NCBI RefSeq assembly: GCF_035917275.1
Contig: NZ_CP108508.1
Span: 5,208,001-5,272,000 of the forward strand
Direction of reading: 5' to 3'
Length of the DNA stretch: 64,000 nt
Origin: Streptomyces sp. NBC_01237
GTDB lineage: Bacteria > Actinomycetota > Actinomycetes > Streptomycetales > Streptomycetaceae
In this document: positions 1-7,871 of the stretch, one piece after another
Numbering within the stretch: position 1 is the stretch's first letter
Layout: the number at the start of each line of letters is the position of its first letter
The notes under the pieces: model-generated
What the model was told of the DNA's origin: nothing
What the model saw: the letters and a program-made list of their open reading frames with translations, nothing else
Databases searched by the model: none
Position numbers and translations under genes: made by a program

Positions 1-147
1 CCGCACGTCGACTCGACCTTCCCGCACACCAAGGAGGTCGCCCTCGACCACGTCAAGGGACTGGACGAGGAGACCGTCTACAAACTGATGCGCGGAAACG
101 CGATCCGGATGCTCGGTCTGGATCTCGACCGGGACCGGGTCGAGTAG
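1..147 (+). CDS. Amidohydrolase family protein, C-terminal fragment
   Basis: Only the last 48 codons are present; the gene starts left of the window and ends with TAG at 145-147. The visible tail reads PHVDSTFPHTKEVA and then a segment ending RGNAIRMLGLDL. The same arrangement (PHSDSTWPRSREVG, later RRNAIDLLGL) ends the complete amidohydrolase at 44999-46219, so I assign it to the same metal-dependent TIM-barrel amidohydrolase (amidohydrolase_2) family. The next gene, an acyl-CoA dehydrogenase, starts 11 bases later on the same strand, so the two are probably cotranscribed and part of the same catabolic set. The substrate cannot be inferred and the N-terminal metal ligands are outside the window. 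Confidence 0.75.
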   Translation, partial: PHVDSTFPHTKEVALDHVKGLDEETVYKLMRGNAIRMLGLDLDRDRVE

Positions 148-158
148 GCGGCCGCGCC

Positions 159-1313
159 GTGGACCTCACGTACACGGAGGAAGAGGAGGAGTTCCGGGCG
201 CGGCTGCGGAAGTGGCTCGCCTCGGTGCTCCCCGGGCTGCCCGCGAAGCCCCCGCCCGACGACTGGCCCGCCCGCCGCGCGTACGACACCGCCTGGCAGC
301 GGATGCTCCACGACGCCGGGTACGCCGGTCTGCACTGGCCGCTCGACGCGGGCGGCCGGGGCGCCACCCCCACCCAGCACCTGATCTACCTGGAGGAGAC
401 CGAGCGGGCCGGTGCCCCGTACGTCGGCGCCAACTTCGTCGGGCTGCTGCACGCCGGGCCCACCATCGCCGCCGAGGGCACGGCCGGTCAGCGGGCCCGC
501 TGGCTGCCGCCCGTCCTGCGCGGCGACGAGATCTGGTGCCAGGGGTTCAGCGAACCGGACGCGGGCTCCGACCTGGCCGCGCTGCGCACCCGGGCCGTAC
601 GGGACGGCGACCACTACGTGGTGAGCGGACAGAAGATCTGGACCTCGCACGCCGAGGTCGCCGACTGGTGCGAACTGCTCGTGCGTACGGATCCGGAGGC
701 GCCGAAACACCGCGGCATCAGCTGGCTCGCCCTGCCGATGGACGCGCCGGGGATCACCGTCCGCCCGCTGCGGACCCTCGCCGGGTCCACGGAGTTCGCC
801 GAGATGTTCCTCGACGAGGTCCGGGTGCCGGTCTCCCACCGCGTCGGCGCGGAGAACGACGGCTGGCGGGTCACCATGGTCACCCTCTCCTTCGAACGCG
901 GTACGGCCTTCGTCGGCGAGGTCGTCGCCTGCCGCCGCACCCTCGGTGAACTGGCGGCGGCCGCGCGGGCGAACGGCCGCTGGGACGACCCGGTGCTGCG
1001 CCGCCGGCTCGGCAGGCTGAACGCGGAATTCCGGGCGCTGTGGCGGCTCACCCAGTGGAACGTCAGCGAGGCCCAGCGCAGCGGCGGCGTCCCCGGCACC
1101 GGCGGATCGGTCTTCAAACTGCGCTACTCGCAGGCCCGCCAGGAGCTGTACGGGGCGGCGGCCGAGGTGCTCGGTGCGGACAGCCTCGATCTGGACCGGG
1201 AGTGGGTCCTGGACCGGCTGTCCTCCCTCTCGTACACGATCGCCGCGGGCACCTCGCAGATCCAGCGGAACATCGTCGCCGAGCGGATGCTCGGCCTGCC
1301 GAAGGGGCGCTGA
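159..1313 (+). CDS. Acyl-CoA dehydrogenase (large subunit type)
   Basis: A 384-residue flavoprotein of the acyl-CoA dehydrogenase family, which oxidises an acyl-CoA to the 2,3-enoyl-CoA with FAD. The middle domain shows WCQGFSEPDAGSDLA and GQKIWTSHAEVADW, and the C-terminal helical domain ends with GTSQIQRNIVAERMLGLP, all family signatures. The start is GTG at 159. The next gene is a shorter acyl-CoA dehydrogenase beginning 7 bases after the stop. Such long/short pairs are known in actinobacterial steroid side-chain catabolism (ChsE1-ChsE2 type), where the two proteins form one alpha2beta2 enzyme. Pairing here is an inference from gene order and size. The substrate is unknown. Confidence 0.92.
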   Translation: MDLTYTEEEEEFRARLRKWLASVLPGLPAKPPPDDWPARRAYDTAWQRMLHDAGYAGLHWPLDAGGRGATPTQHLIYLEETERAGAPYVGANFVGLLHAGPTIAAEGTAGQRARWLPPVLRGDEIWCQGFSEPDAGSDLAALRTRAVRDGDHYVVSGQKIWTSHAEVADWCELLVRTDPEAPKHRGISWLALPMDAPGITVRPLRTLAGSTEFAEMFLDEVRVPVSHRVGAENDGWRVTMVTLSFERGTAFVGEVVACRRTLGELAAAARANGRWDDPVLRRRLGRLNAEFRALWRLTQWNVSEAQRSGGVPGTGGSVFKLRYSQARQELYGAAAEVLGADSLDLDREWVLDRLSSLSYTIAAGTSQIQRNIVAERMLGLPKGR

Positions 1314-1320
1314 GCGGACT

Positions 1321-2304
1321 GTGGACTTCCAGCTCTCGGAGGATCAGCGGGCGCTGCGGACAGGGGTGCGCGACCTGCTCGCGGGACGCTTCGGCAGGGA
1401 CCGGATGCGGGCCGCCCTGGACCGGGGCGAGGGCCCCGGCCGGGGCCTGTGGGGGGAGCTCGGCGCGGCCGGGTTCTTCGCGCTGCGGCTGCCGGAGGAC
1501 AGCGGCGGGGTGGGCCTCGGGCTGCCCGAGGCCGCGCTGCTCTTCGAGGAGGCGGGGCGGGTGCTGCTGCCCGGACCGCTGGTGGCCACCCACCTCGCCG
1601 CCGGTGCGGTGGAGGGGGCCGCGGAGGGGCGGACCGCGGTGACCGCGGCGGACGGCGACGGTCCGGTGGCGGACCTGGCGGACGCCGACGCGGTGCTCGT
1701 CCTGGGGGAGGGCGTGCGGGTGCTGACCGGGGAGCCGTTGCGCGCCGTGGTGCGCGGGGCCCGCCCCGTACGTTCGCTCGATCCGTTCACCCCGCTCCAC
1801 CGGTCGACGGACCTGGCCGGACAGGGGGAGCCGCTGCCCGGCGACGCGGCGCGGCTGCGCGGCGAGGGAGCGGTGCTCACCGCCGCCGAACAGCTCGGAA
1901 GTGCCGCCCGCACCCTGGAAATGGCCGTCCAACACGCCCGTGAGCGTGAGCAGTTCGGTACCCCGATCGGGTCGTTCCAGGCGGTCAAACATCTCTGCGC
2001 CGAGATGTTGGCCCGGCTCGAACCGGCGCGTTGCGCCGTGTACGCGGCGGCCGTGACGGGCGACCCCGCAGAGATCGCGGGCGCCAAACTGCTCGCCGAC
2101 GAGGCCGCCGTCGGCAATGCGCGCGACTGCCTCCAGATCCACGGCGGCATGGGCTTCACCTGGGAAGCAGATGTTCACCTCCACCTGAAACGGGCCTGGG
2201 TGCGTTCGGCCCGGTGGCTCACGGCGGCGGCCGCGGAGGAGATTCTGGCGGCCGATCTGGGCGGTGGCGGACCGCAGGACCGGGCCCCGGTGATACCCGT
2301 GTAG
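1321..2304 (+). CDS. Acyl-CoA dehydrogenase (short partner subunit type)
   Basis: A 327-residue acyl-CoA dehydrogenase family protein. The reading frame is open further upstream, but the GTG at 1321 follows the previous stop closely and gives a normal N-terminus (VDFQLSEDQRALRTGVRDLL), so I chose it. The C-terminal part shows REQFGTPIGSFQAVKH and then HGGMGFTWEADVHLHLKRA. The GFTWE motif is typical of the shorter members that pair with a longer subunit. The middle beta domain is abbreviated and lacks the SEPDAGSDL signature seen in the gene before it, which also fits a non-autonomous subunit of a heteromeric enzyme. It is presumably translated from one mRNA with the 159-1313 gene. Confidence 0.9.
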   Translation: MDFQLSEDQRALRTGVRDLLAGRFGRDRMRAALDRGEGPGRGLWGELGAAGFFALRLPEDSGGVGLGLPEAALLFEEAGRVLLPGPLVATHLAAGAVEGAAEGRTAVTAADGDGPVADLADADAVLVLGEGVRVLTGEPLRAVVRGARPVRSLDPFTPLHRSTDLAGQGEPLPGDAARLRGEGAVLTAAEQLGSAARTLEMAVQHAREREQFGTPIGSFQAVKHLCAEMLARLEPARCAVYAAAVTGDPAEIAGAKLLADEAAVGNARDCLQIHGGMGFTWEADVHLHLKRAWVRSARWLTAAAAEEILAADLGGGGPQDRAPVIPV

Positions 2305-2750
2305 GAGGCATCCGAGCTTGCGGGTGAGGGGTGACTCAGCGCAGCCGGACCGTGCCGAGACCGGGTTGTGTCCGTTGCGTGATTCGTCACCGGCCGGAGT
2401 CGGCGCCGGGCTCGGGTACGCTCCGTGGGATGCGAGTGGTTCTGGAACCGGGCGATCCGGGTGCGGCCTGTGCGGCTGCTCCGGACCGGGAGAGATGCCC
2501 CGCGCATACCTCAAGGAGATCGGCGGGGCCTGTCCGGGAAGCGATTCCCGAGGCGTCGACGCGCTCCTGTTCGACTCCCCGCAACGTGCGTCGCACAGTA
2601 TGCACCACGCGTACTCCTTCGCGCTGGAATATGCCCGAAGCGCTTGTTGCGGTGACTGTACGTCAACCATGCTGTATCCCGAGGGAATCACGTTCCGTGA
2701 CCCTGAGGAGGCGCGAGGCGATGTGTCCGCCGGTTCGGATGGTGTGAGCG
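2305..2750. other. Gene-free stretch with a short leader ORF before the ATPase gene
   Basis: About 450 bases without a convincing long gene. Open frames cross it, but none shows a recognisable domain. The last 100 bases are noticeably richer in A and T than the surroundings, as expected of a promoter region for the ATPase gene at 2751. Just before that gene a good ribosome-binding site (GAGGAGGCG, 2706-2714) precedes an ATG at 2721 that opens only an 8-codon frame, listed separately. Confidence 0.5.
2721..2747 (+). CDS. Putative 8-codon leader peptide
   Basis: ATG at 2721 preceded by GAGGAGGCG at 2706-2714 opens a frame reading MCPPVRMV and stops with TGA at 2745-2747. One codon later, in the same frame, GTG 2751 starts the ATPase gene. 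The strong ribosome-binding site belongs to the short frame rather than to GTG 2751, so the ATPase may be translated by termination and reinitiation. Alternatively the TGA could be a sequencing error and ATG 2721 the true start of the ATPase; the sequence alone cannot decide. Confidence 0.35.
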   Translation: MCPPVRMV

Positions 2751-3377
2751 GTGCAGGTGCTTCAGGTTCAGCTGGAGGTCGGGCCGGATCCCGCGGAGGT
2801 GGGGCGGGCCCGCAGATGGGCGCGGTCGCGCCTGGTCGGGTCCGGGATGGGGGACGACGAGCCGCTTGCCGAGACGCTCATCCTGCTCATCTCGGAGCTG
2901 GTCACCAACGCGGTCGTCCACACCGGCTGTCCGGCCGTGCTGAGGATGCTCTTCGGCTCGACCGGGGGCACCTGCGCCGCCGGGACCGTACGCGTCGAGG
3001 TCGCCGACGCCAGCGCCCGCCCGCCCCTCCAGCGTCACGCCGAGGGTGACGACACCAACGGCCGCGGTCTGGAGCTGGTGGACGGTCTCGCGGACCGCTG
3101 GGGCTGGCAGCCCGAGGGCGCGGGCAAGCGGATCTGGTGCGAGGTCGACCGGGGCGGCCCGGTGCTGGTCCCGGTGCTCCAGGACCTGTCCGGACCGGGC
3201 GCCGTCGCGGATTCCGGGGCCGGGGTCACCTCCGGGGGCATCGGAGCACAGGGCGTCGGAGCAAAGGGTGTCGGCACGCAGGGCGTCGGAGCGACGGGTG
3301 TCGGCGCGCAGAGCGTCGGCGCACAGGGTGCCGGGGTGCGCGAACCGTCCCGCGCCGTCTTCACCCCCTTCCTGTAG
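2751..3377 (+). CDS. ATP-binding regulatory protein (anti-sigma-factor-kinase-like HATPase)
   Basis: A 208-residue protein with a GHKL/HATPase_c_2 fold like that of RsbW-type serine kinases: ISELVTNAVVHTG is the N-box and ADASARPPLQRH followed by NGRGLELVDGLADRWGW is the G1/G2 region. Streptomyces encode many such soluble ATPases, usually linked to sigma-factor or developmental control, so a regulatory role is known for the family and inferred here. No sigma factor or anti-anti-sigma gene is adjacent. Residues 163-192 form six 5-residue repeats of the type GVGAQ, encoded by 15-bp repeats, an unusual low-complexity tail. The start GTG lies one codon after an in-frame stop. Confidence 0.8.
   Translation: MQVLQVQLEVGPDPAEVGRARRWARSRLVGSGMGDDEPLAETLILLISELVTNAVVHTGCPAVLRMLFGSTGGTCAAGTVRVEVADASARPPLQRHAEGDDTNGRGLELVDGLADRWGWQPEGAGKRIWCEVDRGGPVLVPVLQDLSGPGAVADSGAGVTSGGIGAQGVGAKGVGTQGVGATGVGAQSVGAQGAGVREPSRAVFTPFL
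3237..3335 (+). repeat. 15-bp tandem repeat encoding GVGAQ pentapeptides
   Basis: Six 15-bp units plus a partial one inside the C-terminal end of the ATPase gene. They translate as GIGAQ, GVGAK, GVGTQ, GVGAT, GVGAQ, SVGAQ and GAG. Units differ mostly at third positions, which argues for an old, translated repeat rather than a recent slip. Confidence 0.9.
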
Positions 3378-3467
3378 AAGGGGCGCCGGCGGCACGGGCG
3401 GCAGCGACGGGCGCCACCGCGGGACATCGTGCGCCAACGGGACTCCGGCGCCACGGCACTCCGGCCG

Positions 3468-4394
3468 TCACAGGATGGCGACCGGGGCGACCGGGGTGCC
3501 GGTGGCCCCGACGAAGGGCTCCGGCATCGCCGAGAGCAGGAAGGCGTGGCGCCGCTCCTCCGCACAGGCGGTGGAGAGAGCTTCGAGGTTCCAGTTCTGG
3601 CCCTGGAGCATGCCCATCTCGACCAGATGGAGCGCGTGCACCGGCAGCCACAGGTCCTCGGTCTCCGGCGGGAAGATCTCGAACGTGAGGGTGTCATTGG
3701 CGACCGCGGCCACATCGCGTGCGTGGAACCACTCGGGCGTCCGCACCGAGAGGCCGGGTGACGGATAGCCGTAGCCGTGCTTGTCGCCCGCCAGGTAGAC
3801 CTGCACCTGCCCGGTCCGTACGAGCACGATGTCTCCGGCCCGGACCCGCAGGCCCGCGAAATCCTCCGCCGCGTCCAGGTCCTCCGGGGTGACGGCGTGG
3901 TCGCCCGGCAGCCGGTCGACGCCCCGGGCGCGGGCCACGTCCAGCAGGACTCCGCGCGAGACGAGGTGCGGCACGGCGGCGATCGAACTGAACTCCGCGC
4001 CGCCATGGGCGGTGACGGTGGCGGCGGGGCGGCCGTTGTAGATCTTCCCGCTGTGCGAGGCATGGGTGAGCGCGTCCCAGTGGGTGGCCGCCTGGAGTCC
4101 CATCGTGACGGCGTCGTCGCTGGTGGCGACCGTGCCGGGGCCGAAGAGTTCCTGGTTGATCTGGACCATGGTGTGCAGGGGGTTGACCCGTCCCGGGATC
4201 AGCCCGCTCTGTACGCCGTCCTGCTGGAGCGGCAGCGCGAGCGGAATCCGGCGGCCCGTGCGGACGGTGGCGGCGGCCTCCCGTACGACCGCGTCGGTGA
4301 TCAGGTTGAGCGTGCCGATCTCGTCGTCCGCGCCCCAACGGCCCCAGTTGTTGACGCGCTTGGCGATCTCGTGGAACTCGGCCGGCAGGGACAT
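3468..4394 (-). CDS. Cyclase family protein (metal-dependent hydrolase)
   Basis: A 308-residue member of the cyclase / kynurenine-formamidase-like family (Pfam cyclase), metal-dependent hydrolases or lyases. The histidine-rich stretch THWDALTHASHSG (H105, D107, H111, H114) matches the family metal-binding region. The chosen ATG (4392-4394) gives MSLPAEFHEIAKRVNNWG, a typical start, although the frame is open far upstream through the neighbouring gene. It is divergent from the SDR operon at 4479, and a CTGACG-type operator (4442-4456) sits between the two starts. It probably belongs to the same catabolic regulon. Its substrate (a cyclic amide, lactone or enol) is not predictable. Confidence 0.88.
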   Translation of the reverse strand: MSLPAEFHEIAKRVNNWGRWGADDEIGTLNLITDAVVREAAATVRTGRRIPLALPLQQDGVQSGLIPGRVNPLHTMVQINQELFGPGTVATSDDAVTMGLQAATHWDALTHASHSGKIYNGRPAATVTAHGGAEFSSIAAVPHLVSRGVLLDVARARGVDRLPGDHAVTPEDLDAAEDFAGLRVRAGDIVLVRTGQVQVYLAGDKHGYGYPSPGLSVRTPEWFHARDVAAVANDTLTFEIFPPETEDLWLPVHALHLVEMGMLQGQNWNLEALSTACAEERRHAFLLSAMPEPFVGATGTPVAPVAIL

Positions 4395-4441
4395 GGGGGC
4401 CTCCTGGGTCTTGTGCCGGAGCATCCGACTACCCATAAAAT

Positions 4442-4456
4442 CTAACGGTCCGTCAG
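4442..4456. promoter_or_regulatory. Regulon operator 1 (CTAACGGTCCGTCAG)
   Basis: Palindrome matching CTGACG-N3-CGTCAG with one change (A for G at position 3). It lies in the 84-bp divergent gap, 22 bp before the SDR start and 47 bp before the cyclase start, so one bound protein could control both directions. Confidence 0.75.
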
Positions 4457-4478
4457 AAACCGCGGGAAGGGGCCGGGC

Positions 4479-5393
4479 ATGGGGAACTTCTTGGCAGGCA
4501 AGGTGGTCGCCGTCACGGGGGCCGGCCGGGGCATCGGGCGGGCGGTCGCACGCGCCGCCGCCGCCGAGGGGGCACGGGTCGTCGTCAACGACTACGGCGT
4601 CTCCATCGAGGGCGGAGAGCCGAGCAGCGATGTCGCGCGGTCCGTCGTGAAGGAGATCGAGGCGGCGGGCGGAGAGGCGGTCGCGGTCGCCGACGACATC
4701 TCCACGATGGCGGGCGGGCAGCGGATCGTGGACACGGCGCTCGACCGGTTCGGGCGGATCGACGGGGTCGTGTGCGTCGCCGGGATCCTGCGCGAGCGGA
4801 TGCTGTTCAACATGTCCGAGGAGGAGTGGGACCCGGTTCTCGCCACCCATCTCAAGGGCACCTTCACGGTATTCCGCGCCGCGTCCGCGGTGATGCGCAA
4901 GCAGGAGGGCGGCGGCACACTCATCGGCTTCACCAGCGGCAACCACCAGGGCAGCGTGGCCCAGGCCAACTACAGCGCGGCCAAGGGCGGGATCATCTCG
5001 CTCGTCCGCAGCGCGGCGCTCGGCCTGCACAAGTACGGCGTCACGGCGAACGCCGTCGCCCCGGTGGCCCGTACCCGGATGTCCGCCAACGTACCGATGG
5101 AACTGGCGGAGATCGGGGAGCCGGAGGACGTGGCGGCGCTCGTCGTGTACCTGCTGAGCGAACGGGCCCGCGCCGAGCGGATCACCGGTCAGGTGTACAC
5201 GATCGCGGGCCCGAAGATCGCGGTCTGGGCCCAGCCGAGGGAACTGCGCGCGGGGTACGCGGACGGGGCCTGGACTCCCGAGAAGATCGCCGACTTCCTG
5301 CCGGGGACGGTGGGGGTGGACCCGATGCCGATGCTGGCGCGGCTGGAGGAGATGGCGGCGGCGGCCAGGGCGGGCACCCGGCCCAACGCCTGA
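4479..5393 (+). CDS. SDR family oxidoreductase, 3-hydroxyacyl-CoA dehydrogenase-like
   Basis: A 304-residue short-chain dehydrogenase. It has the NAD(P)-binding TGAGRGIGRAV near the N-terminus and the catalytic Tyr165-Lys169 pair (NYSAAKGG). The segment VVVNDYGVSIEGGEPSSD after the Rossmann glycines resembles the dehydrogenase unit of MFE-2 and the mycobacterial Hsd4A group, which act on 3-hydroxyacyl-CoAs of steroid side chains or fatty acids. A C-terminal extension of about 50 residues follows the usual SDR core. It is first in an SDR - acyl-CoA dehydrogenase - alcohol dehydrogenase operon behind operator 1. A role in beta-oxidation of an unknown acyl-CoA is inferred. Confidence 0.9.
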   Translation: MGNFLAGKVVAVTGAGRGIGRAVARAAAAEGARVVVNDYGVSIEGGEPSSDVARSVVKEIEAAGGEAVAVADDISTMAGGQRIVDTALDRFGRIDGVVCVAGILRERMLFNMSEEEWDPVLATHLKGTFTVFRAASAVMRKQEGGGTLIGFTSGNHQGSVAQANYSAAKGGIISLVRSAALGLHKYGVTANAVAPVARTRMSANVPMELAEIGEPEDVAALVVYLLSERARAERITGQVYTIAGPKIAVWAQPRELRAGYADGAWTPEKIADFLPGTVGVDPMPMLARLEEMAAAARAGTRPNA

Positions 5394-5472
5394 CCGCCCC
5401 AGGGGCCGCACCCGGCCCGACGCCCGACCCGCCCGTGGGGCGGAGCCCCCAGGAGAGAAGCAGGAGGCACGC

Positions 5473-6615
5473 ATGGACTTCCGTTCCGGTCCCGAGGACG
5501 AGGCGTTCCGCGCACGGGCCCGCGGCTGGCTGGAGGCCAACCTCCCCACCGCCACCACCCCCCGCACCTGGGAACGCACCCTCGGCCGCGACGGCTGGAT
5601 CGGCCTCGGCTGGGAGACCCCGGCCCCCGGCTACGGCAACCGGAGCGCGAGCCCGGCCCAGCAGGTGCTCTGGGCCGAGGAGTACGCCGCGTCCGCCGCC
5701 CCCGCACGCGTCGGCCACATCGGCGAGAACCTCCTCGCCCCGACCCTGATCGCGTACGGCACCGAGGAGCAGCGGCGGCGCTTCCTGCCCGGGATCGCAC
5801 GCGGCGAGACGCTGTGGTGCCAGGGGTACAGCGAACCGGGCGCCGGTTCCGACCTCGCCTCGGTGCGCACGGCCGCCGTACGGGAGGGGGCGGGCGGCTA
5901 TGCCGTGACCGGGCAGAAGATCTGGACGTCACTCGCGCGGGACGCCGACTGGTGCTTCGTCCTGGCCCGCACCGAGCCCGGATCGTCGCGCCACCACGGG
6001 CTGTCGTTCCTGCTGGTCGAGATGGACCAGCCGGGCCGCGTCGAGGTGCGGCCGATCCGCCAGATGTCGGGGACCAGCGAGTTCAACGAGGTCTTCTTCG
6101 ACGGGGCGCGCGCCGAGGAGGTGGTGGGGGGCGAGGGCAACGGCTGGACCGTCGCCATGGGGCTGCTTGCCCTGGAGCGCGGGGTGTCCACGCTCGTCCA
6201 GCAGATCGGGTTCGCCGCCGAGCTGGAGCGGGTGGTGCGCGCCGCCGTCGACAGCGGCGCCGTCACCGACCCGGTCGTACGGGAGCGGCTGGTGCGGCAG
6301 TGGGCGGAGCTGCGGACCATGCGCTGGAACGCGCTGCGCACCCTCGGCACGACGGGCGACCCCGGCGCCCCCAGCGTGGCCAAGCTCCTGTGGGGCGGCT
6401 GGCACCAGCGGCTCGGCGAGCTGGCCGTACGGATCAAGGGCCCGGCGGGGGCCGTCGGGCCGGCCGCCTGGTCCGAGCGGAGCCCGTACGAACTCGACGA
6501 GGCACAGCGCCTGTTCCTCTTCACCAGGTCCGACACCATCTACGGCGGCTCGGACGAGATCCAGCGGAACATCATCGCCGAGCGGGTGCTCGGCCTACCG
6601 AGGGAGCCGAGATGA
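5473..6615 (+). CDS. Acyl-CoA dehydrogenase
   Basis: A 380-residue acyl-CoA dehydrogenase. Signatures are WCQGYSEPGAGSDLAS, GQKIWTSLARDADW and the C-terminal GGSDEIQRNIIAERVLGLPR. A clear AGGAGG lies 7 bases before ATG 5473. The position equivalent to the MCAD catalytic glutamate near the C-terminus is glycine (YGGSDEIQR), so the catalytic base must lie elsewhere, as in isovaleryl-type enzymes, or in a partner subunit. Its stop overlaps the start of the next gene by 4 bases (ATGA), indicating coupled translation with the zinc alcohol dehydrogenase. Confidence 0.92.
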   Translation: MDFRSGPEDEAFRARARGWLEANLPTATTPRTWERTLGRDGWIGLGWETPAPGYGNRSASPAQQVLWAEEYAASAAPARVGHIGENLLAPTLIAYGTEEQRRRFLPGIARGETLWCQGYSEPGAGSDLASVRTAAVREGAGGYAVTGQKIWTSLARDADWCFVLARTEPGSSRHHGLSFLLVEMDQPGRVEVRPIRQMSGTSEFNEVFFDGARAEEVVGGEGNGWTVAMGLLALERGVSTLVQQIGFAAELERVVRAAVDSGAVTDPVVRERLVRQWAELRTMRWNALRTLGTTGDPGAPSVAKLLWGGWHQRLGELAVRIKGPAGAVGPAAWSERSPYELDEAQRLFLFTRSDTIYGGSDEIQRNIIAERVLGLPREPR

Positions 6616-7661
6616 GAGGCGTCGTCTTCGACGGCAAGCGGACCGAGGTCATCGACGACCTGGAGATACGCGATCCGGCGCCCGGTGAGGTGCTGGTCGC
6701 GGTGGCCGCGGCGGGCCTGTGCCACAGCGATCTGTCGGTGATCGACGGCACGATCCCCTTCCCCGCGCCGGTGGTTCTCGGCCACGAGGGTGCCGGGGTG
6801 GTGGAGGCCGTCGGCGCGGGTGTCACGCATGTGGCGCCGGGGGACCATGTGGCGCTGTCGACGCTGGCGAACTGCGGGGCCTGCGCCCAGTGCGACCGGG
6901 GCCGGCCCACGATGTGCCGCAAGGCGATCGGCATGCCGGGGCGCCCCTTCTCGCGGCGCGGCACACCGCTGTTCCAGTTCGCCTCCAACTCCGCGTTCGC
7001 CGAACGCACCCTGGTCAAGGCCGTACAGGCGGTGAAGATCCCCGCCGAGATCCCGCTGACCTCGGCGGCGCTGATCGGCTGCGGGGTCCTCACGGGAGTC
7101 GGCGCCGTACTCAACCGGGCGCGGGTCGACCGCGGCGAGACGGTCGTCGTCATCGGCACCGGCGGCATCGGTCTCAACGTGATCCAGGGGGCGCGGATCG
7201 CGGGCGCCCTGACCATCGTGGCCGTCGACGCGAACCCGGCGAAGGAGGCGGTGGCCCGGCAGTTCGGCGCCACGCACTTCCTGACCTCGGCCGAGGGCGT
7301 GCGCGAGATCCTGCCGGCCGGCGCCGACCACGCCTTCGAGTGCGTGGGCCGCACGGAACTGATCCGGCAGGCGATCGACCTGCTGGACCGGCACGGCCAG
7401 GCGATCCTGCTCGGGGTTCCGGCGGCGACGGCCGAAGCGTCGTTCCTGGTCTCGTCGATGTATCTGGACAAGTCGATCCTGGGCTGCCGGTACGGATCGT
7501 CGCGCCCGCAGCGCGACATCGCGCTCTACGCCGACCTCTACCGCGAGGGGCGGCTGCTCCTGGACGAGCTGGTGACCAGGACCTACCCGGTGGAGGACTT
7601 CGACAAGGCGGCGGACGACGCGCACCACGGGCGGGTGGCGCGGGGGGTGCTGGTGTTCTGA
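6612..7661 (+). CDS. Zinc-dependent alcohol dehydrogenase (MDR superfamily)
   Basis: A 349-residue medium-chain zinc alcohol dehydrogenase. The catalytic-zinc region shows LCHSDLSVIDG and GHEGAGVV, the structural-zinc loop has four cysteines in CGACAQCDRGRPTMC, and the nucleotide-binding turn is GTGGIGLNVIQ. It resembles class III-like enzymes that oxidise an alcohol to an aldehyde with NAD. Starting by ATGA overlap with the acyl-CoA dehydrogenase, it is the last gene of the operon driven from operator 1. It could feed an alcohol-type substrate into the acyl-CoA pathway; that is inference. Confidence 0.9.
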   Translation: MRGVVFDGKRTEVIDDLEIRDPAPGEVLVAVAAAGLCHSDLSVIDGTIPFPAPVVLGHEGAGVVEAVGAGVTHVAPGDHVALSTLANCGACAQCDRGRPTMCRKAIGMPGRPFSRRGTPLFQFASNSAFAERTLVKAVQAVKIPAEIPLTSAALIGCGVLTGVGAVLNRARVDRGETVVVIGTGGIGLNVIQGARIAGALTIVAVDANPAKEAVARQFGATHFLTSAEGVREILPAGADHAFECVGRTELIRQAIDLLDRHGQAILLGVPAATAEASFLVSSMYLDKSILGCRYGSSRPQRDIALYADLYREGRLLLDELVTRTYPVEDFDKAADDAHHGRVARGVLVF

Positions 7662-7697
7662 GGCAGAGGCCACGCGGCGCGACGCGTCCACGTCGCG

Positions 7698-7777
7698 TCC
7701 GTGGCGGGCCCGGCTTCCGCGTGGCGTCCGCGTGGCGTCCGCGCCGCTTCCGTGGCGGGCCCGGCTTCCGCGTGGCG
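7698..7777. repeat. Imperfect direct repeat, 51-bp period
   Basis: A segment of about 29 bases (starting TCCGTGGCGGGCCCGGCTTC) occurs at 7698 and again at 7749, with further fragments up to 7795. It fills the gap between the convergent alcohol dehydrogenase and AraC-type regulator genes. No hairpin terminator is obvious. Confidence 0.6.
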
Positions 7778-7871
7778 CCCGCGCGGCTTCCGTGGCGCCG
7801 GGGGAGCGCGTCGCGTCCGGCGGGCGCCGGGTGTGCTGCGCCGGAGTGTGCGGCGCCCGCGCCGTTGTGGG

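Noticed and set aside
2331..2747. Open frame before the ATPase gene
   Set aside because: No motif and no ribosome-binding site at its start; only its last eight codons are preceded by a good site and are reported as a leader.
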